A stretch of DNA of 64,000 bases from Micromonospora sp. NBC_01699. GTDB taxonomy: Bacteria; Actinomycetota; Actinomycetes; Mycobacteriales; Micromonosporaceae. Position 1 is the first letter of the stretch, and each line of letters starts with the position of its first letter. The position numbers were made by a program, and so were the translations under genes. The notes under the pieces were generated by a model. That model saw only the letters and a list, made by a program, of their open reading frames with translations, did not search any database and was not told the origin of the DNA. The stretch is from assembly GCF_036250065.1 (NCBI RefSeq), contig NZ_CP109199.1, positions 372,001 through 436,000 on the forward strand, in the 5' to 3' direction. Shown here in pieces: positions 29,609 through 38,303 of this stretch.

Positions 29609-30925
29609 GTGACAACCGTCGCGCTCAAAGACGTGACCAAGGTGTTCGCGGACGGGACGATCGCGGTCGACAGCGTCAATCTCGACGTCAACGACGGCGA
29701 GTTCATGGTGCTGCTCGGACCCTCCGGCTGCGGCAAGTCCACCGTGCTGCGGATGGTCGCCGGGCTGGAGGAGCCGAGCAGCGGCGCGATCCTGCTCGAC
29801 GGCGAACTGGCCAACGACCTGCCCCCGCGCGACCGCCGGATCGCCATGGTCTTCCAGGACTTCGCGCTCTATCCACACATGACGGTCGGCGACAACATCG
29901 CGTTCCCGTTGCGGCTGTCCGGCGTCGAGCCCACCCCGAGGGCCGAACGGGTCAGCGACGTGGCCGGCGCGCTCGGCATCGGCGACGTACTCGGGCGTAA
30001 GCCGAGCCAGCTCTCCGGCGGGCAGCGGCAGCGGGTGGCGATGGGGCGGGCGATCGTACGCCGACCCGGGCTGTTCCTGATGGACGAGCCGCTGTCCAAT
30101 CTCGACAGCGGCCTGCGCGCCGAGCTGCGGGCGGAGATTTCCGGCCTGGTCCGGGAACTGGGCGTGAGCACCATCTACGTCACCCACGACCAGGCCGAGG
30201 CGCTCACCATGGCCGACCGGGTGGCGATCATGCGCAAGGGCGTGCTCCAGGACGTCGGCACCCCGACCCAGGTCTACGGCCGCCCGGCGACGCTCTACGT
30301 CGCGGCGTTCCTCGGCAGTCCCCGGATGAACCTGCTGGAGGCGTCGGTCTACGTCCACCTCGACCGGTACGTGACGCTGAACCTCGGTGAGCAGTCGCTC
30401 TACCTGCCCTGGGACGACATCCGGTCCAGGGCGGTCGCGCACTACCACGGCGAGCGGATAGTGGTCGGGATGCGAGCCGAGGCGCTGACCCCGGTCGCCG
30501 CCGACGCCCCGGGCGACGTGCTCCAGGGCCGGATCCGTTACCTCGAACACCACGGCCACGAGTCGCTGGCCTTCCTGGACATCGGCGCCACCGCCATCGT
30601 GGTGGACGAACTCGGTGGGCCGACGCGGGAGCAGGGGCCCACCGGCAGCCGGCTGCGCCGGTTCGGCCACGCCGTGCAGCGGCTCACCGGTCGGGCCACC
30701 GTGCCGGACCAGCCCGGTGCCGCCCGCGAGACCATCGGCCCCGGTTCGCGGACCAGCGTGCTCAACGATCCGGGTCGGCACCACCGCCGCCCGGCCGAGC
30801 TGGCGGTCCGGCTGGCGCCGTACCCGGCGGTCGCGGCCGGACACCCACTGGCCATTTCGGTACGCATGGACGCCCTGCATTTCTTCGACGAACGCGGCGA
30901 CCGGATCGATGTGGGGTGGCGCTGA
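29609..30925 (+). CDS. Sugar ABC importer ATPase (MsiK/UgpC type), orphan
   Basis: The product has 438 residues. The ATPase domain has Walker [11 protein letters not shown]-loop [13 protein letters not shown], signature [20 protein letters not shown], Walker [13 protein letters not shown] and H-loop [15 protein letters not shown]. The C-terminal OB-type (TOBE) region is longer than usual, with an Arg/Gly-rich insert at about 330-400. ATPases of this family energise several different sugar permeases in actinomycetes, as MsiK does in Streptomyces. No permease or binding protein is nearby. GTG 29609 follows GGGGAGG; GTG 29603 overlaps that ribosome site and is less likely. Confidence 0.88.
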   Translation: MTTVALKDVTKVFADGTIAVDSVNLDVNDGEFMVLLGPSGCGKSTVLRMVAGLEEPSSGAILLDGELANDLPPRDRRIAMVFQDFALYPHMTVGDNIAFPLRLSGVEPTPRAERVSDVAGALGIGDVLGRKPSQLSGGQRQRVAMGRAIVRRPGLFLMDEPLSNLDSGLRAELRAEISGLVRELGVSTIYVTHDQAEALTMADRVAIMRKGVLQDVGTPTQVYGRPATLYVAAFLGSPRMNLLEASVYVHLDRYVTLNLGEQSLYLPWDDIRSRAVAHYHGERIVVGMRAEALTPVAADAPGDVLQGRIRYLEHHGHESLAFLDIGATAIVVDELGGPTREQGPTGSRLRRFGHAVQRLTGRATVPDQPGAARETIGPGSRTSVLNDPGRHHRRPAELAVRLAPYPAVAAGHPLAISVRMDALHFFDERGDRIDVGWR

Positions 30926-30988
30926 CGCGCCCGTACCACCTAGCGTCAACGTGCTCGCTTCCGCTTTCCCACCGAAAGGGATCTTCCG

Positions 30989-31945
30989 TTGGCATCTGAC
31001 GGCTCCGGCCTGCTCGTGATCGAGCGCATTCTCCGGGATCGGCACAGCATCTGGCAGCAGGTGGTCGAGGAGCGGGAGCTGAACGCGTTGACCGGCCGGA
31101 TGCTGGCCGCCTCGGCCATCGCACTGGCCTGTTACGGCGCCGTACTCGGCGCGTTCCACAGTTTCCTGATGGCCCTCACCTCGGCGGTGAAACTGCCGTT
31201 GCTGTTCCTGGTCACGCTGGCGATCTGCCTACCGACGCTCTATCTGTTCAATCTGGTCTTCGGCGCCCGGCTGTCCATACGCCAGGCGTTGGCGATGGTG
31301 ATGGTCGCGATCACGGTCATCTCGATGCTGGCCGTGGCGTTCGCGCCGATCAGCCTGTTCTTCCTGATCACCGCGCCGGACTACAGCTTCTTCAAGCTGC
31401 TGAACGTGGCGATCCTGACGCTCTCCGCCTTTGTCGGGCTGAAGTTCCTGACCGGCGGCATGCAGGTGCTCAACGAGCACGGCCTACTCACCACCGCACC
31501 GCCGCAGCAGGTGCCGCAGCAGGTGCCGGCGCAGGTGCCGGCCGGCGCCGCCGAGGTGACCGCTCCGGCGGTGCCGGTGCCCGCCACGGTGGCCGCGAAC
31601 GGTGACGGCAGGCCGCAGGTCGCGGCGCCCGTACCGGTTGCCGCCGGGCCGGCCCCGGTGGCCGCGCCGGTGGCGCCGCAGCTCCCCCCGTACCCGCAGC
31701 CGCTCCACCAGCTCCCGCCCGGCTACCGGCAACAACAGCCCGGGGCTCGGGTGGCGGCGGGCGGCCAGCGGCCGGCGAGCATGACGCTGCTCTACATCTG
31801 GATCCTGCTGTTCGGGTTCGTCGGCACCCAGCTCGCCTGGACCCTGCGCCCGTTCTTCGGCGACCCCGGACAGGACTTCGCGTTCTTCCGCAGCATCGAG
31901 GGCAACTTCTACGCCGAGATCCTGAACACCATCGCCAGCCTCTGA
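30989..31945 (+). CDS. Multi-pass membrane protein, function unknown
   Basis: The product has 318 residues. A soluble N-terminal 35 residues (ERILRDRHSIWQQVVEERE) precede four or five hydrophobic helices, then a low-complexity Pro/Val/Ala/Gln linker with QVP repeats at about 171-262, then a final helix and an extracytoplasmic-looking tail (TLRPFFGDPGQDFAFFRSIE then GNFY). The W/LRPFxG...FR...NFY ending resembles a bacterial membrane family often labelled 'actin-binding WH2', a label I do not consider evidence of function. TTG 30989 has GAAAGGGA upstream. Confidence 0.7.
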   Translation: MASDGSGLLVIERILRDRHSIWQQVVEERELNALTGRMLAASAIALACYGAVLGAFHSFLMALTSAVKLPLLFLVTLAICLPTLYLFNLVFGARLSIRQALAMVMVAITVISMLAVAFAPISLFFLITAPDYSFFKLLNVAILTLSAFVGLKFLTGGMQVLNEHGLLTTAPPQQVPQQVPAQVPAGAAEVTAPAVPVPATVAANGDGRPQVAAPVPVAAGPAPVAAPVAPQLPPYPQPLHQLPPGYRQQQPGARVAAGGQRPASMTLLYIWILLFGFVGTQLAWTLRPFFGDPGQDFAFFRSIEGNFYAEILNTIASL

Positions 31946-31950
31946 CCGTT

Positions 31951-31982
31951 GCTCCCCGGCCGGTGACCCGCCCGGCCGGGAG
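31951..31982 (+). terminator. Hairpin after the membrane protein gene
   Basis: GCTCCCCGGCCGG (31951-31963) pairs with CCGGCCGGGAGC (31971-31982) apart from one bulged C, 5 nt past the stop at 31945. Confidence 0.7.
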
Positions 31983-32005
31983 CGGCGGCCGACACCCGTC
32001 GGGTC

Positions 32006-32035
32006 TTGCCCGGACAAATTACCGGCGAGTAGCCT
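32006..32035 (+). promoter_or_regulatory. Promoter of the thioesterase gene (leaderless)
   Basis: TTGCCC (32006-32011) and TAGCCT (32030-32035) are separated by 18 nt. The -10 ends 7 nt before the ATG at 32043, which has no ribosome site, so transcription would start at the A of the start codon. Confidence 0.5.
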
Positions 32036-32042
32036 CCGGCTC

Positions 32043-32507
32043 ATGACCATCGACTCGCGTCAGATCGCGGCCGGCATGCTCGAAGCGGTGCCGTTCGTCC
32101 GTACCCTCGGGGTCGAGTTCGTGGAGATCGCCCCCGACGGCGCCGACGGCGTCCGGGTGACGGTCCGGCTGCCGGACTCGCCCGCCACCCACAACCACGT
32201 CGGCGGACCGCACGCCGGCGCCCTGTTCACCCTCGGCGAAACCGCCTCCGGCGCGGTCGTGCTGACCGCCTTCGGCGCGCTGCTCGACCGGGCGGTGCCG
32301 TTGACCGTCACCGCCGACATCGCCTACCGGAAACTCGCCCTCGGCCCGGTACGGGCAACCGCCCGACTCGGCCGCCCGGCGACAGAGGTGATCGCCGAAT
32401 TCGACGCCGGCACCCGGCCCGAGTTCCCGGTACGGGTCGAGATCGGCACCGAGGACGGCGAGCCGACCGCCGAGATGACCGTGCTCTGGACGCTGCGCCG
32501 CCGCTGA
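32043..32507 (+). CDS. Hot-dog fold thioesterase (DUF4442/PaaI-like)
   Basis: The product has 154 residues. The hot-dog core is visible: VTVRLPDSPATHNHVGGPHA, then GALFTLGETASGAVVLTAFG (the helix that carries the catalytic acidic residue), then strands VTADIAYRKLALGPVRATAR and VEIGTEDGEPTAEMTVLW. Such proteins hydrolyse acyl-CoA or aryl-CoA thioesters; the substrate is unknown. There is no Shine-Dalgarno before ATG 32043, and a promoter-like pair ends 7 nt upstream. It is followed by the phosphoglucomutase gene, which appears to have its own promoter. Confidence 0.82.
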   Translation: MTIDSRQIAAGMLEAVPFVRTLGVEFVEIAPDGADGVRVTVRLPDSPATHNHVGGPHAGALFTLGETASGAVVLTAFGALLDRAVPLTVTADIAYRKLALGPVRATARLGRPATEVIAEFDAGTRPEFPVRVEIGTEDGEPTAEMTVLWTLRRR

Positions 32508-32579
32508 CCGGGGATCGGATGGGAAACACCATCGAGGAAAGACGTTTGGTCGACCGGTTCGCCCGGATAAGTTGAAGAC

Positions 32580-33332
32580 GTGCTGGGTCTACCCGCTCAT
32601 GTGACCGCCTGCCTCTTCGACCTCGACGGCGTGCTGACCCAGACTGCCCGGGTCCACAACGCCGCCTGGGCCGAGACGTTCGACGCCTTCCTGCGCCAGT
32701 GGGCAACCGCCCACGGGCAGCCGTTCGTGCCGTACGACCCGGGCCCGGACTACAACCGGTACGTCGACGGCCGGCCGCGCGCCGACGGGGTACGGACCTT
32801 CCTCGCCTCCCGCGGCATCAACCTGCCGGAGGGCGCCCCCGACGACCCGCCCGAGGCGAACACGGTCAACGGCGTCGGCAACCGCAAGAACGACATCCTG
32901 CTCCGCCGGATCCACACCGACGGTGTCCAGGTGTACGACGGATCCGTCACCTACCTGCACGCCGCCGCCCGCGCCGGGCTCCGCCGGGCGGTCGTGTCGG
33001 CCAGCGCGAACTGCCGGGACGTGGTCGCCTCCGCCGGACTCGAAGACCTGCTGGAGGTCCGGGTCGACGGGGTGGTCGCCGCCCAGCGGGGCCTGCGCGG
33101 CAAACCGCACCCGGACACCTTCCTGGCCGCCGCCGAGCAACTCGGGGTCAAGCCCGAACAGGCCGCCATCTTCGAGGACGCGCTCGCCGGAGTCGAGGCC
33201 GGGCGGGCCGGCGGCTTCGGCTTCGTGGTCGGCGTCGACCGGGTCGGGCAGGCCACGGCGCTGCGCGAGTACGGCGCCGACACCGTCGTCGCCGACCTGG
33301 CCGAACTGCTGACCGGTAGGGACGCGGCATGA
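32580..33332 (+). CDS. Beta-phosphoglucomutase family HAD hydrolase
   Basis: The product has 250 residues of the HAD superfamily with a C1 cap. It carries the nucleophile motif LFDLDGVLT with the family's DxD, a later VVSASANC (motif II), KPHPDTFLAAAEQLGVKPEQ (motif III Lys) and FEDALAGVEAGRAGGFGFV (motif IV). It would convert beta-glucose 1-phosphate to glucose 6-phosphate. GTG 32580 has no ribosome site, but TAAGTT at 32568-32573 ends 6 nt upstream, suggesting a leaderless mRNA. Its stop overlaps the GH65 start in ATGA, so the two products work in sequence. Confidence 0.9.
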   Translation: MLGLPAHVTACLFDLDGVLTQTARVHNAAWAETFDAFLRQWATAHGQPFVPYDPGPDYNRYVDGRPRADGVRTFLASRGINLPEGAPDDPPEANTVNGVGNRKNDILLRRIHTDGVQVYDGSVTYLHAAARAGLRRAVVSASANCRDVVASAGLEDLLEVRVDGVVAAQRGLRGKPHPDTFLAAAEQLGVKPEQAAIFEDALAGVEAGRAGGFGFVVGVDRVGQATALREYGADTVVADLAELLTGRDAA

Positions 33333-35755
33333 TCCGGGAACGGGCCTATCCGGTCGAGCCCTGGCATGTCCGGGAGACCCGCCTCGACGTCGACGTGCTG
33401 GCCCAGTCGGAGTCGGTGTTCGCACTCGCCAACGGGCACATCGGACTGCGCGGCAACCTGGACGAGGGCGAGCCGCACGGCCTGCCCGGCACCTACCTCA
33501 ACTCGTTCTTCGAACTCCGGCCGCTGCCGTACGCCGAGGCCGGTTACGGCTTCCCCGAGTCCGGCCAGACCATCGTCAACGTCACCAACGGCAAACTGAT
33601 CCGGCTGCTCGTCGACGACGAACCCTTCGACGTCCGGTACGGCGAACTCTTCGACCACGAACGGGTGCTCGACCTGCGGGCCGGCACCCTGCACCGGGAG
33701 GTGCTCTGGCGCTCCCCGGCCGGCAAGCGGGTCCGGATCCGCAGCACCCGGCTGGTCTCCTTCACCCAGCGCTCGGTGGCCGCGATCCGCTACGAGGTGG
33801 AACCGGTCGACGAGCCGCTGCGGCTGATCGTGCAGTCGGAACTCGTCGCCAACGAGGTGCTGCCGGCACAGAGCAAGGACCCCCGGGTCGCGGCGGTGCT
33901 GGAGTCGCCGCTGGAGTCCGAGGAGCACCTGGCGCTGGAGGACGGCGGGCTGCTGGTCCACCACACCCGGGCCAGCGGGCTGCGGCTGGCCGCCGCGATG
34001 GGCCACGAGTTGGAGGCACCCGCCCGGACCACGCTCAGCACCGAGACCTTCAACGACTGGGCCAGGACCACCATCACCTGCGTCCTCCAGCCGGGGGAGC
34101 GGATCCGGCTGGACAAGTACATCGCGTACGGGTGGTCGAGCGAGCGGTCCCGGCCGGCCCTGCGGGACCAGGTCGGCGCCGCGCTGGCCGGGGCCCGGTT
34201 CTCCGGCTGGGATGGGCTGATCGCCGAGCAGCGCGACTACCTGGACACCTTCTGGGACACCTCCGACGTACGGGTCGAGGGCGATCCGGAGGTGCAGCAG
34301 GCGGTCCGGTTCGGGCTGTTCCACGTGCTCCAGGCGGGTGCGCGGGCCGAGTTGCGGCCGATCGCGGCCAAGGGGCTGACCGGTCCGGGATACGACGGGC
34401 ACGTCTTCTGGGACACCGAGACGTTCGTGCTGCCGGTGCTGACGTACACGCTGCCGTCGGCGGTGGCGTCGGGGCTGCGCTGGCGGCACTCGACCCTGCC
34501 GATGGCCCGGGAACGGGCCCGGACCCTGGGGCTGAACGGGGCCGCGTTCCCGTGGCGGACCATCCGGGGCCAGGAATGCTCGGCGTACTGGCCGGCCGGG
34601 ACGGCCGCCTTCCACATCGCGGCGGACATCGCCGACGCGGTACGCCGCTACGTGCAGGCAACCGGTGACCAGGACTTCGAGCGCGAGATCGGGCTGGAGT
34701 TGCTGGTCGAGACGGCCCGGCTGTGGCGATCGCTGGGGCACCACGACCGGTCCGGGCAGTTTCACCTGGACGGGATGACCGGTCCGGACGAGTACACCGC
34801 GGTGAAGAGCGACAACGTCTACACCAACCTGATGGCGCAGCGGAACCTGCTGGCCGCCGCCGACGCGGTGACCCGGCACAGCGAGCACGCCTGGCGGCTG
34901 GGCGTGGACGACGAGGAGACCGCCGCCTGGCGGGACGCGGCGAACGCCATGCACATCCCGTACGACCCGGAGCTGGGCGTGCACCAGCAGGTGGAGGGCT
35001 TCACCCGGCTCCAGGAGTGGGACTTCGCGGGCACTCCGCCGGAGAAGTACCCGCTGCTGCTGAACTACCCGTACTTCGACCTGTATCGCAAGCAGGTGGT
35101 GAAGCAGGCCGACCTGGTGCTCGCGATGCACTGGCGCGGGGACGCGTTCACCGCGGAGGAGAAGGCCCGCAACTTCGCCTACTACGAGCGGCGTACGGTT
35201 CGTGACTCGTCGTTGTCGGCCTGCACCCAGGCGGTCCTGGCGGCCGAGGTGGGGCACCTCGAACTGGCCCACGACTACCTGGGCGAGGCCGCGCTGATGG
35301 ACCTGCACGACCTGAACCAGAACACCCGCGACGGGGTGCACGTCGCCTCGCTGGCCGGGGCGTGGATCGCGCTGGTCGCCGGTTTCGGCGGGATGCGCGA
35401 CCACGGGGACCTCCTGTCGTTCGCCCCCCGACTGCCGAACCGGATCGACCGGTTGGAGTTCTCGCTGGTCTGGCACGGGCACCGGCTGCGGGTTGACGTA
35501 CGCGAACGCGACACCACGTACGCCCTGCGCAACGGCGACCGGAACGGGTCGGTGGAGCTGTTACACCACGGGGAGAGGGTCGAGGTCGGCTGCGACGAGC
35601 CGGTGACCAAACCGAATCCGGAGCCGCAACCGGTCGGTCCGGCGCCACAGCAGCCGCCCGGTCGGGCGCCGGCCCGGCGTGCCTCGGTCGCGGAGACCTC
35701 GGGTTCGGGGACCCCGGTGAAGAACGAGGTCGCGCCGAGCGAAACCCGCAACTGA
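33329..35755 (+). CDS. Glycoside hydrolase family 65 disaccharide phosphorylase
   Basis: The product has 808 residues. It has the GH65 layout: an N-terminal beta domain (ANGHIGLRGNLDEGEPHG), the (alpha/alpha)6 barrel with HVFWDTETFVLPVLTY and RGQECSAYWPAG, the catalytic acid region HLDGMTGPDEYTAVKSDNVY, then NTRDGVHVASLAGAWIALV. It phosphorolyses an alpha-glucoside (trehalose, maltose, kojibiose or nigerose cannot be told apart here) to beta-glucose 1-phosphate, which the coupled mutase would use. The last 60 residues are a Pro-rich tail beyond the domain. ATG 33329 overlaps the mutase stop. Confidence 0.9.
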   Translation: MIRERAYPVEPWHVRETRLDVDVLAQSESVFALANGHIGLRGNLDEGEPHGLPGTYLNSFFELRPLPYAEAGYGFPESGQTIVNVTNGKLIRLLVDDEPFDVRYGELFDHERVLDLRAGTLHREVLWRSPAGKRVRIRSTRLVSFTQRSVAAIRYEVEPVDEPLRLIVQSELVANEVLPAQSKDPRVAAVLESPLESEEHLALEDGGLLVHHTRASGLRLAAAMGHELEAPARTTLSTETFNDWARTTITCVLQPGERIRLDKYIAYGWSSERSRPALRDQVGAALAGARFSGWDGLIAEQRDYLDTFWDTSDVRVEGDPEVQQAVRFGLFHVLQAGARAELRPIAAKGLTGPGYDGHVFWDTETFVLPVLTYTLPSAVASGLRWRHSTLPMARERARTLGLNGAAFPWRTIRGQECSAYWPAGTAAFHIAADIADAVRRYVQATGDQDFEREIGLELLVETARLWRSLGHHDRSGQFHLDGMTGPDEYTAVKSDNVYTNLMAQRNLLAAADAVTRHSEHAWRLGVDDEETAAWRDAANAMHIPYDPELGVHQQVEGFTRLQEWDFAGTPPEKYPLLLNYPYFDLYRKQVVKQADLVLAMHWRGDAFTAEEKARNFAYYERRTVRDSSLSACTQAVLAAEVGHLELAHDYLGEAALMDLHDLNQNTRDGVHVASLAGAWIALVAGFGGMRDHGDLLSFAPRLPNRIDRLEFSLVWHGHRLRVDVRERDTTYALRNGDRNGSVELLHHGERVEVGCDEPVTKPNPEPQPVGPAPQQPPGRAPARRASVAETSGSGTPVKNEVAPSETRN

Positions 35756-35786
35756 CCGGGCCCGGACCCGGCATCCGGCACCGGGA

Positions 35787-36824
35787 TCAGAGCAGGGACA
35801 GGTGTACGTGGTTGGTGTGGTCGCTGGACGGGTCGCCCTTCGCGGACGAGTACGCCTTCCAACCGGTGGCCGGGAACCAGATCTGCCGGTACCAGATCAC
35901 GTACAGGATGCCGAGCCGGTCGGCGTTGCGGACGAGGAACGCGGCGAGGTTGTTGCCGTACGTCTTGTCGCCGTCGGTGGCGTTGCCGCCGAACCCGCCG
36001 GGTTGCGCGGAGAAGTCGCAGGCCCGGCCCTTCGGGTGTTCGAACGGCCCGCCGGCGCGGTAGCAGGAGACGTACCGATCGAAGCCGAGCCGTCGTGTTT
36101 CGGTCAGCGCGTGCAGGGCGCGCGGGGTGAGGCAGCCGACGGTGGTCGGGTCGTCGCGGTTGCAGGACTGCGCCGGCAGGGAGCCGTCCCGGTTGCGCGG
36201 CGCGGGTGCCGCGACCGGTGAACTGGCGTTCACGAAACCCTCGGTGGCCGCGCCGCCGACCAGGGAGAGGGCGCGTTCCGCCGCCTCCTTCTGCGCGGCC
36301 ATCACGGACAGCTGCCGCTGCTCGTCGGCCACCGCGGCGTCGGCCGCCGCCTTGGCCCGGCTGGCCCGGTTGCGGGCCTCGTGCAACCGGCGCAGCTTGC
36401 TGTTGTCGCGCTGCGCGATCAGGTCGAGTCCCTCTGCCCGGTCCATGAAGTCGTCCGGCGAGGCGCTGCCGAGCAGCGCGCTCAGTGGTCCTATCCGGCC
36501 GATCCGGTAGGCGCTCACCGCGACCTCGCCGACCTCGGGGGCGAGCTGGTCGAGCTGTGCCTCGATCTGCCGCAGCTCGTCGGCGTACGCGGCCTGGCGT
36601 TTGCGGGCGTTCTCGACGGCGACGCTCGCGGCGGCGTATCCACGCCCGGTCGATTCGAGTACGTCGCGTAAGAGGGGGTTGCCGCCCTCGTCGCCGAGTG
36701 TGGTCGGCGGCGAGGGTGTGGCCGAGGCGGGCCCGGCCGCGACCGCCGCGCCGCCCACCAGCATGCTCACCGCGGTGAGCAGGGTCAGAGCCAGCGAGAA
36801 CCGCTGACGTCTGGATCTCGTCAT
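35787..36824 (-). CDS. Secreted coiled-coil protein with ARB-07466/VldE-like C-terminal domain
   Basis: The product has 345 residues. A signal peptide is clear (RSRRQRFSLALTLLTAVSML, then an Ala-rich cleavage region near 35). Residues about 60-195 form a heptad-like coiled coil resembling the N-terminal domains of actinobacterial cell-wall hydrolases. The C-terminal 130 residues (SCNRDDPTTVGCLTPRALHA, CYRAGGPFEHPKGRACDFSA, SSDHTNHVHLSLL) match the ARB-07466-like domain, with conserved His, Asp and Cys residues. A role in peptidoglycan turnover is inferred. ATG 36824 has GGGAGG upstream, and a c-di-AMP riboswitch occupies the 5' leader. Confidence 0.83.
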   Translation of the reverse strand: MTRSRRQRFSLALTLLTAVSMLVGGAAVAAGPASATPSPPTTLGDEGGNPLLRDVLESTGRGYAAASVAVENARKRQAAYADELRQIEAQLDQLAPEVGEVAVSAYRIGRIGPLSALLGSASPDDFMDRAEGLDLIAQRDNSKLRRLHEARNRASRAKAAADAAVADEQRQLSVMAAQKEAAERALSLVGGAATEGFVNASSPVAAPAPRNRDGSLPAQSCNRDDPTTVGCLTPRALHALTETRRLGFDRYVSCYRAGGPFEHPKGRACDFSAQPGGFGGNATDGDKTYGNNLAAFLVRNADRLGILYVIWYRQIWFPATGWKAYSSAKGDPSSDHTNHVHLSLL

Positions 36825-36837
36825 GCACGTTCCTCCC

Positions 36838-36955
36838 GTCGGCCGCCGACCGGGTTAGCTGACGGGTTCGGGACGGAACTACCCCTACCGCGTGTGCGGA
36901 CTCACCCCGACTACCTGGTTCCCCGGTTCGCCGGTGACGGCGATTGGGCGGCGGT
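36838..36955 (-). promoter_or_regulatory. ydaO-yuaA (cyclic di-AMP) riboswitch
   Basis: Read on the minus strand, the leader contains the conserved core in order: AATCGCC, CCGGGGAACC, GTCGGGGTGAGTCC, GGTAGGGGTAG, then CCCGAACCCGTCAGCTAACC and GGTCGGCGG closing P1 with an upstream GCCGCCC. This is the signature of the ydaO class, which in actinomycetes precedes Rpf and NlpC/P60 cell-wall genes and switches expression off when c-di-AMP is high. A GTCGGC/GCCGAC hairpin follows directly, next to the ribosome site, and could be the expression platform. Confidence 0.88.
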
Positions 36956-37000
36956 CGTCGCCGACAGCAGAGGGGGTACCACCGGGTCGGAACCGAGGGT

Positions 37001-37215
37001 GACATTACCGGATCAGACGGACTTAGCAGCCGAATTCAGGGTCGCGGTCGAGGATTTCTCCTGCTAGGCGTACCACCGGCCGCCCCGCCGGTCCACGGGT
37101 CGGTGACCGACCCCGGCGGGCCTCACCAGGAGTGCCCGCCGGGGTTCGTCGGAGCGAACGTTCACGCCGCTGCGGCGCCCGGAATTTCCGGTGCCGGGCG
37201 CGGCGCGTCGTCACG
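37001..37215. other. Intergenic stretch without a supported gene
   Basis: No reading frame here has a ribosome site or conserved content. It lies upstream of the riboswitch leader and downstream of the small gene at 37216, so it probably contains the promoter of the coiled-coil gene. Confidence 0.5.
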
Positions 37216-37410
37216 TCAGCGGCGGTCCCCGGTCGAGGGGACGCCCGTCGGGTCGTGCGGGGTCACCCGGCGCGGGTCGTCCGAGGCTCGTGCCTGTGCC
37301 GCCTCGTCCGCCCAGTCCCGCCCCGCGTCCTTACGCTTGTCCCGTTTGTCGCCGGCCGGACCCGTGTCGGCTCGACCGGACTCCGACCTGGCGGATTTGT
37401 GGTGGGTCAT
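37216..37410 (-). CDS. Small hydrophilic protein, unknown
   Basis: The predicted product has 64 residues, almost entirely charged or small (Asp, Arg, Lys, Ala, Gly, Thr), with no hydrophobic core, so it is probably disordered. The ATG at 37410 has GTGAGGATG at a good distance, which is the main reason to accept it. It is divergent from the hydrolase at 37566. No function can be assigned, and it may be spurious. Confidence 0.42.
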   Translation of the reverse strand: MTHHKSARSESGRADTGPAGDKRDKRKDAGRDWADEAAQARASDDPRRVTPHDPTGVPSTGDRR

Positions 37411-37565
37411 GGCATCCTCACGATCGCCTCAGCGCGGGCCGCTACCGGCTCCGCCGTGGTCTTCCTGCCTGACCCGGTTCGCCTTCCCGAGCGGGGAGCC
37501 CGGCAAACGGTGATTGCCGGGCCGACGGGCGGTTGTTCCACCCGTAGCCGGGTACCGGACAGCAG

Positions 37566-38237
37566 GTGAACACAGTGACGACCGAAACCACCGTCTGGGC
37601 CGGGGAGGTGCAGCTCACCGCCGACCTGGTCACCCCCACCGAGGGGGCGGTCGGGGTGGTGCTGTTCGCCCACGGCAGCGGCAGTTCCCGGCGCAGCCCG
37701 CGCAACGTCGCGGTCGCCCGGGTGCTGAACCAGCGCGCCCTCGCGACCGTGCTGGTCGACCTGCTCAGACCCGAGGAGGAGCGGGCCGACGAGCAGACCG
37801 CCGAGCTGCGCTTCGACATCCCGATGCTCGCCGGACGGCTGGTGGGCGTGATCGACTGGCTGCGCACCGAGCCCGACACGGCCGCCCTGCCGGTCGGACT
37901 GTTCGGAGCGAGCACGGGTGCCGCGGCGGCGCTGGTAGCCGCGGCCGAGCGGCCGGAGCACGTACCGGCGGTCGTCTCCCGCGGCGGCCGCGCGGACCTG
38001 GCGGGTCCGGCCCTTTCCCGCGTACGGGCGGCGACGTTGCTGCTGGTCGGCGGTCGCGACGAACAGGTGATCCAGTTCAACCAGCAGGCCCGTGACGCGC
38101 TCGGCGGGGCAGTGGAACTGCGGATCATCCCGGACGCGACCCACCTGTTCCCGGAGCCCGGCGCGCTGGAGCAGGTGGCCGACCAGGCCGCCGACTGGTT
38201 CGCCGAGCGCCTACCGAGCTTCGGCGCCGCGCCCTGA
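37566..38237 (+). CDS. Alpha/beta hydrolase (dienelactone hydrolase-like)
   Basis: The product has 223 residues. The fold is recognisable by VVLFAHGSGSSRRSPRNVAV (oxyanion loop), the nucleophile elbow GLFGASTGAAAAL (Ser in GASTG), LLLVGGRDEQV (acid Asp) and PDATHLFPEPGALEQ (catalytic His). These are the marks of short dienelactone-hydrolase-like or phosphoribosyl-transferase-associated hydrolases; the substrate is unknown. GTG 37566 is used here; GTG 37575 with AGCAGG upstream is an equally good start. A hairpin (37498-37505 with 37515-37522) lies in the leader. Confidence 0.85.
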   Translation: MNTVTTETTVWAGEVQLTADLVTPTEGAVGVVLFAHGSGSSRRSPRNVAVARVLNQRALATVLVDLLRPEEERADEQTAELRFDIPMLAGRLVGVIDWLRTEPDTAALPVGLFGASTGAAAALVAAAERPEHVPAVVSRGGRADLAGPALSRVRAATLLLVGGRDEQVIQFNQQARDALGGAVELRIIPDATHLFPEPGALEQVADQAADWFAERLPSFGAAP

Positions 38238-38303
38238 CCGGCGGCCGTCACCGGACTCACGCCCCGGCCCGTTCGTCGCCGGGATTGGCGGGTAACCACT
38301 GGC

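Noticed and set aside
32951-35482. An 843-codon open frame on the minus strand
   Set aside because: It is the antisense of the GH65 gene; only GC-driven composition keeps it open.
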